Positions 58,101 to 64,000 of a stretch of 64,000 bases of DNA are shown piece by piece. Both the position numbers and the translations under genes were made by a program. The stretch is taken from contig NC_089855.1 in the NCBI RefSeq assembly GCF_036373705.1, positions 10,869,219-10,933,218 on the forward strand, read 5' to 3'. The stretch's first letter is position 1. Each line of letters starts with the position of its first letter. This DNA comes from Amia ocellicauda (lineage: Eukaryota > Chordata > Actinopteri > Amiiformes > Amiidae). The notes under the pieces are model-generated. The model worked only from the letters and a program-made list of their open reading frames with translations, was not told where the DNA came from and did no database searches.

Positions 58101-61100
58101 TAGTGTAAGTCCATAGCAACATTTGTTCTGCATATTACATACATTGTTATATACATTAATGACATACATACATACATAAGAAATTATTTAGGTTTTATAT
58201 CACAATGTCCTTAAAATCCAATATTGGAGAAGTTACTCATCATAATGTGACTTAAAAGTATTAATGTAGTGCACAATTACAGCTAGCTTTTACAACCTTG
58301 CTTTTCAGTTTTTGGCTTGTAGCTTAACACACATTCAGACTAATCCAGGTCATAATAAGGGCACATATTTCTGTTATAATTTTACACACACCTACAGATT
58401 CTTTTGTCACTTATCCCCCTTTCCTACTGGTTTATAAGTGGATTTAAACCAGAGGGATTTGTAAGCTAAAGCTTCTATACATGTATTATCCCACAAACCG
58501 AGACTTCTTCTGTTATTTCAAATAATTCCTGCTTTCTTGTGCCAGGATGATTTTTTCAGTTCAAGGACACAAACTTTGTGCCACAGTTTTCCATTTTGTT
58601 TTTAGAAATGAACATGTTGAAAGAACACTTACTGTAGTCGTAAAATTGTTAGTTAGCATTACATAAGTCCAAGTTTGATCACATTTGTAAAAAACAACCG
58701 ATTCTCTGTTTTTCTATATATTGTTCATATCACAGTCAAAAATAAAGCTCAATGTAAATGTAAAGCTCTACCTAATCTTTTTCAGTTAAGTTGGTAGGGT
58801 GTGACAGACACCAGTTGCAAACATGCTAACAAGCTAAATACAAATCGTTCTGAGCCTGTTGGGTAATTTCTCATTGACTGAACCTGAAGTTGTCATATCT
58901 CATTATATAATTATCAGACTCAATAGTGTGGTTGGTTTGGAGCAGCCATATTAAAAACGCCGACTAGTGTTTATTGAATCTTGGCTTGAAATGTATATTA
59001 ACACTATCCGCTCTTCATCACGATTACAGTGAGTTTCTGCTTCTAAATCTCTGATATTATTATTTTAATCAATGCAAGGACATTTGGACCATTTGAGTAA
59101 AGGCCGTATAAAACTGGTACCATCATATTAGCAGCATGAAACCTATAGCTGAGGGAGCTTGTTGAACCATTTTGGTTTCTACTGAAAATGATCCACTCTC
59201 AGATTTCTCTAGCATTCCTGTTCAAATGTAAGTAGCTCCTCATAATTAACACTTAATCAATTTAGCAAAGCCAATGAATGCAAATACAATGCAGTTAGCC
59301 TTTACAATGAAATTCAGTTACTGCACTTTCCCAATTCAGCATGTTCTCTGCTCAGTATCCAAAGAGTTGTCATGTGCAAAAAAGGAAGCAGTTTTTTTAC
59401 TACCTTTTAAACTGAAAGGCTGAAAATTCCTGCCATTGTTTTAATATGGTATGTCAGAAATGTAGTTGCAAAAGCTGACTGCTTTTCCCTTTTTAGAAAT
59501 ATGAGCATATGTCCATGACATGCAAAATATATTAATGCCATTATTTACTTGATTTTTTTGTTAACGAACACTATAGCAATTCACAATCCACAGACTGCGC
59601 AGTGTTTCGGTAATGTGAACACAAGGAATTAGCGATGGAGTACAGAGTTACTTTATCACTAACATACAGTCGCTCTTTATCTTGGAAGGCCAGATCAGAG
59701 ATCTGAAATGGAGGCTCCTGTTAAAGGGAAGGGTCCCACTAGTCCCACTAAGCCTACTGAATTAACTGTAGCTGGTAGCAATATGCTATACATGTCATGC
59801 TTTCTATAAATATAAATCCTCAAATCGACAACACTCGCCAACAGCAACAGTTATTATGATTATCAGATTACAATTATAATAATATGTGGCAACCCAGCGA
59901 GTTAATTATTCCTAGATTCTTAGTTACCATAACCCATAATTCAAAATACGAAACTAACTGTATTTAATTATTTTCTTTATGTGTTTCAAGGGATACATTT
60001 ATGGTGTACAATACAGAATAATAAGGTAATGATCCTTTGAATTTTGAGTTAAACAGTGCATAAATTGTGTATTTTAACAGGAAAAGGTGTAAAAGAACCC
60101 ACTGAAAACCCTGTGGAAAAATGTAAAAGGTCAGCTTACATAACAAGTTCATCTCTTCACCTAATTAAAAATTGCTGAGGATATCAGACAGGGTAGCACT
60201 GCCTGGTAATTTGATAAGAGATTGGACACTTGGAAGGGTTTGTCTGTAGAAATTCAGATTCACTTAATTTAAAACACTTAATTTCTTGAGATTCCTGTTC
60301 ACAATCCATTATATAAAAACTAAAATATAAGATGGTTGGCATGTTGTCTGCCTGGACAGGTGTGCAGGACAAAAATGGTTAAAGGATTATAATTCCTCAT
60401 GATACACTGTTGAACACAGTTGGGGGCTGATAATGACTAAATAAAGGAATGTATTTGAAAATATGCTTCAGACCAGTGAGTTGAAATCTGAAGAAACAAA
60501 ACAAACAAAAAAAACATTCTTGCCTCGTTCAAAAATATATATAATTCACTTTGATCTCTTATATAATGTCTGAAAACAAAATATCTGGGGCTTCTGAACC
60601 ACCCTGTTCTGCACGATTCTGGTTAATATCACAAGCGTCTTATATTGACCAGGCTTGGTAAACAATGTCCACGTGTCCAGCAGTGAATAAGAAGTAAAGT
60701 GTCTTAGCAAATGTGTGACAAATCATGCTTTGCTAGATTTATATCTTAATTCTGCTTTATTTTGATCATCAGTTTCCACTTGCTTTACTTAAACAGGAAA
60801 CAATCGAAATTGTGCATTGCTCAGAGGGCCCTCAAGACATCGTGAAAAGGAGACGTTAAGCATTGACACATTAACTGGGACACTTCGCACCTTCAGCATA
60901 TGAATAAAACATTTTACTTTCTGTGCATCGTCTTTTACATGAACCACATGTGATACAATCTGTTCTCATAAAAAAAGTCAATTCGTAAATAAATAATAAT
61001 TTAATTTAGATGAACATATTTATAATGTATATACCAGCAGAAAGCTCTAAGCATACATTATTGATGACAAACAGCCCTTAATACTATTTTTTTTTACAAT

Positions 61101-62653
61101 CTGTTGTCATAAAAAAAATCACTGAACTCAAAATCACGAATAAATAATGAAGTTTTTAATTTAGATGAACATTTAAATAATCCATATACTAGAAGAAAAT
61201 CTAAGCCGAAATTGTTAGCTGTCGCCCTAGTCTGAACCAAAGAACACAAACAACCCTGAATAACTGATCAAATAAACCATCAAGCACTTTATATAGACTT
61301 TTTGAGACGGGAAATAGTCATACTCGTCCCATGAATCAAAAACCACACTGGCACATTACAAATATTTTAATTTAAGTGCTGAAGTGTGTCTTTTCCATAG
61401 TTGATCACTGGTACTGTTTTGTACGGTTCAGGCTTGTAATTGTATTTCAATAATACTTAAACAGATTCACTATGAAATAAGTCTGCTAAGAATAGACAGT
61501 GTGTACAGTTACAGACACAGATGAAACCAGTTTGCTGTGGGTACTTTGGCTGCCAGGAGCGCTTTTGAAGCCCACTGTGAGGCATGGAAATGTCTCTAAT
61601 GAGTCATCAGTGGAAATCTCATCCCAGGTAGAGCAACTGTTCTCTGTATCCTCGGCTGACCATCACAGAAACCTTCAGAGGTTCCAATAAAAGACGAGTC
61701 GTCTCTCTGAGAAAATTATTTATTTATTTTATTTATGTACTTACTAACAACGACACATTTCTGTTCCCTGGTATGTGGATTATGTGCAGTTACTCCTGTA
61801 GCTTTGGAATCCTAATAATAAAGGTCTTTATTTTGTGATCAGTAATTCATTTGTGGATGATTTTCCCTTTGCTGGCAGTCATTTTATTTTAGTTTAATTC
61901 CAGTCAGTCTGAATTGTCGGTTATAGAGGAAGTGGTAATGAAAAAGCCTAAATCAACAGCTTTTGATTTAGGCTGTCTGTAAGTCACTCAGAAGGTGATA
62001 TATTACCTGGTATGGAGCTTTCTGACATTGGCAAGGCACCCTGTGTGAAGAAATGCATTGATTGACCTGAATATTGAAGTATGAGTAATACGATTTGGAC
62101 AGGAGCAGTAATTAGACTAATCTTTTGTCAGAGAATGCCTGCTGGAATGAGAACCACCGTTAGCGACCCAATAAACCTGAATATCAGCACAGAATGTGAA
62201 AATGTTCAAGTGGAACACAGTGTAGGAATTATGATGAAATACTTAAAAGTGATTTAACCACAGTTTATTAAAGTGTTTCAATTAAATTAATTTAAATCGA
62301 AAGAGCAGTTAATCTATTTGCGGATTCGGGTAACAAGTAAGAAACGGAAACGATCTTTTGTCCACTTTAAACCTGTGGTCCAGTGTGAGGTCATTGCTTC
62401 AGTGCTCTATGCCCTAAATTTGTGTTTTGTCAACACTAATTTGCATATTATTGATAACTTAATGATGACAGGGGCCCAGCAAGATTGCGCTAAATGAGTT
62501 TAAAAGCCTGATAACTTAAGCAAAAAGCTTTTGATGATATAATCTGTCAGCTGTCTAGAATCACTTGACTCCTTTCTTATGTTCACAGCATTGACTGGGA
62601 AGATTCTGAATGCCATCAGTGAAGCAGGATTTCAAGTCTCGGCTCTGCAGATG
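26865..62653 (+). CDS. NME7: NME7, 5' part (8 coding exons, residues 1-273; 3' end off window)
   Basis: Exons: 26865-26867 (only the ATG), 36683-36790, 38929-39095, 41892-42002, 46646-46696, 47991-48198, 50695-50800, 62589-62653. Introns are GT-AG and phases agree. The encoded 273 residues align with human NME7 (376), so about 100 C-terminal residues lie to the right. Residues 2-92 are the DM10 domain ([20 protein letters not shown], then KRT-like [19 protein letters not shown] and NVFSRQL). Nucleoside diphosphate kinase domain A spans about 93-236: TLAMIKPDA (Lys99), [30 protein letters not shown] with the phosphohistidine His206. Domain B begins at about 241 ([14 protein letters not shown]). 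NME7 binds the gamma-tubulin ring complex and is an axonemal inner-junction protein; domain A is the catalytically competent one (family knowledge). Position 130, built across the 42002/46646 junction, is Trp where human has Arg. The chosen start is the only ATG that splices in frame to the DM10 exon and sits just after an X-box. Confidence 0.96.
28680..31470 (-). mobile_element. L2-clade non-LTR retrotransposon, 5'-truncated, antisense in NME7 intron 1
   Basis: Read on the minus strand it starts inside the endonuclease domain near 31470 and runs through the reverse transcriptase to a 3' tail near 28690. The tail region (28690-28800) also occurs as a separate truncated fragment at 16055-16165. 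It is GC-richer than the surrounding AT-rich intron. Antisense placement within a gene is the usual surviving orientation. No target duplication was identified. Confidence 0.9.
28960..31443 (-). pseudogene. L2 ORF2 remnant (endonuclease and reverse transcriptase), frameshifted
   Basis: Segments in order on the minus strand: [12 protein letters not shown] (endonuclease N-part, near 31420), [10 protein letters not shown] and later DISDHY (endonuclease catalytic Asp/Asn and His, 31100-30900), [20 protein letters not shown] (30260-30200), [37 protein letters not shown], then in a shifted frame the CYADDAQ catalytic box (about 29779-29799), and finally [16 protein letters not shown] and the C-terminal segment to about 28960. 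Several frameshifts and stops separate these pieces, so it is dead. SAACDTVDH has Cys where the clade normally has Phe. Confidence 0.9.
33930..34290 (+). repeat. Second L2-type LINE fragment (3' end), sense orientation
   Basis: Reading 34061-34162 in frame gives [20 protein letters not shown] followed by [14 protein letters not shown] and a stop. This is the characteristic C-terminus of L2-like ORF2 (xWNxLPxxxR...F...LKTHLF). About 130 bases of probable 3' UTR follow. It is independent of the larger L2 copy and opposite in strand. Confidence 0.7.
36405..36595. mobile_element. Candidate Tc1-like miniature element next to NME7 exon 2
   Basis: The left end GTGGTAGTCGAAAGTTTACA and the right end, read on minus (GCTGTAGCTGAAAGTATTCA), align as about 24-bp imperfect inverted repeats followed by CACCC. 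The body of about 190 bp is non-coding. It ends 88 bp before the exon 2 acceptor. Confidence 0.45.
39096..41891 (+). other. NME7: NME7 intron 3
   Basis: AT-rich, 2.8 kb. I see no exon, transposon ends or simple repeat of note. Confidence 0.6.
43582..44678 (+). mobile_element. Second Tc1 family, internally deleted, in NME7 intron 4
   Basis: The left end (TAAACTCGGCAACAAAAGGA) is inverted at the right end, which read on minus includes TTCAGCAAAAAATAAACATC. Inside is a transposase relic starting at 43845 ([19 protein letters not shown]), with the DNA-binding linker [16 protein letters not shown] in a shifted frame and the C-terminal segment [10 protein letters not shown] near 44270. At about 44215 the sequence skips from the region before the first catalytic Asp directly to just after the second, so both Asp motifs are lost. 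A frameshift near 43965 also breaks the reading frame. This family is common in fish genomes. Confidence 0.88.
46077..46130. repeat. (TG)n(AG)n microsatellite
   Basis: Six TG units run into about 21 perfect AG units. Confidence 0.95.
46697..47990 (+). other. NME7: NME7 intron 5
   Basis: 1.3 kb, AT-rich. Nothing recognisable. Confidence 0.6.
48199..50694 (+). other. NME7: NME7 intron 6
   Basis: 2.5 kb. Holds the candidate inverted-repeat element at 48463-48948 and a GC-richer segment at about 50215-50420 that looks repeat-like but matches no family I recognise. Confidence 0.5.
48463..48948. mobile_element. Candidate Tigger/pogo-like non-autonomous DNA element
   Basis: The left end GGTTATCCCTTGCCAACCAC and the right end read on minus (CAGTAAACCCTTGCAAACCA) form imperfect terminal repeats of about 20 bp around a 0.49-kb non-coding body. 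The body contains subterminal repeats of the left motif (AGCGGTTGCC, GCGGTTGGCAAG). TA-flanked Tigger-like elements have similar structure. The family is not certain. Confidence 0.45.
56138..56618 (+). mobile_element. DIRS-type (tyrosine recombinase) retroelement fragment
   Basis: The left part encodes [20 protein letters not shown], the RNase H region of DIRS-like polyproteins, then [13 protein letters not shown], which resembles the start of their recombinase ORF. The right part (about 56480-56600), with stops and frameshifts, gives [20 protein letters not shown] and then AHSTCGMAS, the recombinase C-terminal box usually written AHSTRGMAS. Material normally between RNase H and recombinase is missing, so this is an internally deleted dead copy. 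Its right end runs straight into truncated Tc1 copy B. Confidence 0.75.
56619..57459 (-). mobile_element. Tc1/mariner element, copy B, one end truncated
   Basis: Same family as copy A at 17697-18537. The terminal repeat at the right (ATGTTATGGCTGATCAGTG, followed by TA at 57460-57461) is intact. The opposite terminal repeat is absent: homology to copy A stops at about 56619, directly against the DIRS-like fragment. On the minus strand it carries transposase pieces, including [17 protein letters not shown] and [19 protein letters not shown]. Confidence 0.92.
56620..57329 (-). pseudogene. Tc1 transposase remnant (copy B)
   Basis: The N-terminal DNA-binding half is open from 57329 to about 56966 and keeps the 14-codon stretch ([14 protein letters not shown]) that copy A has lost. 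A frameshift near HRSL breaks it. The central catalytic region is deleted between EQWKK and FKVLTW at a different breakpoint from copy A, removing the first and second catalytic Asp. The C-terminal part with PIEHLW remains to 56620. Confidence 0.9.
60955..61264. repeat. Imperfect two-copy tandem duplication
   Basis: 60955-61084 and 61096-61264 share ordered blocks: ACAATCTGTT-TCATAAAAAA, TTTAATTTAGATGAACAT, CTCTAAGC/ATCTAAGC, and ACAAACA-CCCT. They are separated by small insertions, the second copy being longer. Non-coding. Confidence 0.75.
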
Positions 62654-64000
62654 GTAGGAGCTTCTGTACTTTATCACTTTGACATTCCTCGTTCTTGATA
62701 TCTTAATTGTCCAATGCCTACCGCAAGACTTTAAATCAATCCAAGTTACAGTGTATTAATGTCACACCCATTTCCTTGTAAAGCCAGGGTTAGTGTAGTT
62801 TGTGTGGACTCATTATTTTTGAAAAAAATTAAAATGTTCTCTATCCAACAGGCAAAGACATGTAACCTGGCAAATCCCTGTAATTGTTGAAGATGTGCGT
62901 AGGAATCCATAGTAATGACATTCCCATGTCATTCATTCAAAGGTGAAAAAAAGTCCTTTCAGCTTAATCTTAATATCTTAATTAATGGGTGGGGGCTAAA
63001 TGTATTTAATTCCTTTTATACTTTTACTGAAATGTGTACCTCACATTTCACCCACTGAGACAATTTGTCTTAGAAACGTTTTAATAACATAATAGAAACT
63101 CATTGTGTTGTGTGATTTTTAAAATAGTCTCTGTACTCTGAAGAATACTGCACTACATGGAGAACTTCTATACTTGAAATGGCTTGTGTTGTAGTTAGAA
63201 ATACTGAGGGCCACTACTGTCAGAACTACTACATCACTGAAAGAATAAAGAGTTTTTTGTGCTAAAGACCCTGTGACAGGAGAGAGAGTTGCTTTCTTAC
63301 AAATCCTGTAGTTCCACCTTCACTAACACCTGTTGCAACAATACTCTGTGGCTCTCGACTCATTCAAGGTAAAGCAAGCAGAATTCACCACGAACAAACC
63401 TGAACATCTCAAACTTCATAAATCAGTCATTCATGTCTGGCCAATGAAATAGTCAATGTAGTATGCATTTATTAAACATTTACAATTCAAGGTCATCGTA
63501 ATCTGATACTTACAGAGGCCGACACAGAATAAACTGTGCTCATTTTGTCGTGTCTTTCACTTACTTTCAGAGTAAGTGAATATAAGTTAAACGTTGAATA
63601 GCTTAATGGTAAATATGATATAATTCATTGTTTGTGTGAATTGAAATGACAACCAGTTACTTCATGCACTTTTTGGTTACATATAATGAATTGATTTTAT
63701 GTTTCATGTTTTTTTCTTTGTGTTATTGTACAAAGTCTGCTGGATTCTTGTTCTCTAATTTAAGGTTCCAAAACAGAACAGTTTGGTTTCCTGTAGATAT
63801 TTTCCCCCTGGTTTTAAAGGGCTACAATACACTTAGCTTACAGACCCTCAGTATCTTGTCTCTGGTATTGGAGAAGGGTGAAACCAGTGCATATGTGAAA
63901 CATTGTTAAGGGATAGTGTTAAAGACAAAAACGTATGGGAAATATTTTCCAGGGTTTGTGCACTACTGTTTAAGTGTTTCACTATCATGTGTCTGGATAA
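62654..64000 (+). other. NME7: NME7 intron 8, right edge
   Basis: Intronic sequence after the last exon in the window. No further exon of NME7 domain B and no repeat of note is visible before the edge. Confidence 0.55.

Larger units (their letters stand above)
50801..62588 (+). other. NME7: NME7 intron 7 (11.8 kb)
   Basis: The largest intron in the window. It contains the DIRS-like fragment and Tc1 copy B (56138-57459), an imperfect tandem duplication (60955-61264) and short palindromes at 53236-53259 and 54902-54936. A GC-richer patch lies at 54835-55060. Otherwise AT-rich, with no exon detected. Confidence 0.6.

Overview
The window is animal nuclear DNA, most likely from a ray-finned fish. 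Genes are split by GT-AG introns, the protein sequences read as vertebrate orthologues, two of the genes belong to families that mammals lack, and the introns carry fish-typical transposons (Tc1/mariner, L2 LINE, DIRS-like, hAT miniature elements). No species call can be made from the sequence alone.

Layout, left to right. (1) 384-9828 (+): the 3' half of TMEM131, 18 coding exons covering the last part of the lumenal region, the transmembrane helix and the whole cytoplasmic tail. (2) 11252-13271 (-): a complete five-exon inosine-uridine-type nucleoside hydrolase. (3) 15120-22077 (+): BIVM, complete (nine coding exons, 509 residues), with a probable non-coding first exon at a CpG-containing promoter. 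A deleted Tc1 element and two miniature inverted-repeat elements lie in its introns, and a tRNA-headed SINE lies just beyond its stop. (4) 24055-26348 (-): a complete eight-exon homocysteine S-methyltransferase of the MmuM type (300 residues), convergent with BIVM. (5) 26865 to beyond the right edge (+): NME7, whose first eight coding exons spread over about 36 kb and encode residues 1-273. Its large introns hold an antisense L2 LINE, a second L2 fragment, two Tc1-type elements, a DIRS-type tyrosine-recombinase retroelement fragment and several candidate miniature elements.

The genes do not form a pathway. The methyltransferase and NME7 are divergent from a 516-bp intergenic region with a canonical RFX X-box 57 bp before the NME7 start codon, which fits the ciliary role of NME7, and a DR1 nuclear-receptor motif nearer the methyltransferase. 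The nucleoside hydrolase and the methyltransferase are metabolic enzymes lost from mammals, and they bracket BIVM.

I found no prokaryotic-style system, CRISPR array or RNA gene. The points most worth following are the X-box and DR1 arrangement, a possible papain/C39-like Cys-His core in BIVM (Cys218, His359), the Tyr that replaces the expected catalytic His in the nucleoside hydrolase, and the independent internal deletions of the Tc1 copies. Exon boundaries were worked out by hand from splice sites and reading-frame phase; within each gene every junction is phase-consistent.
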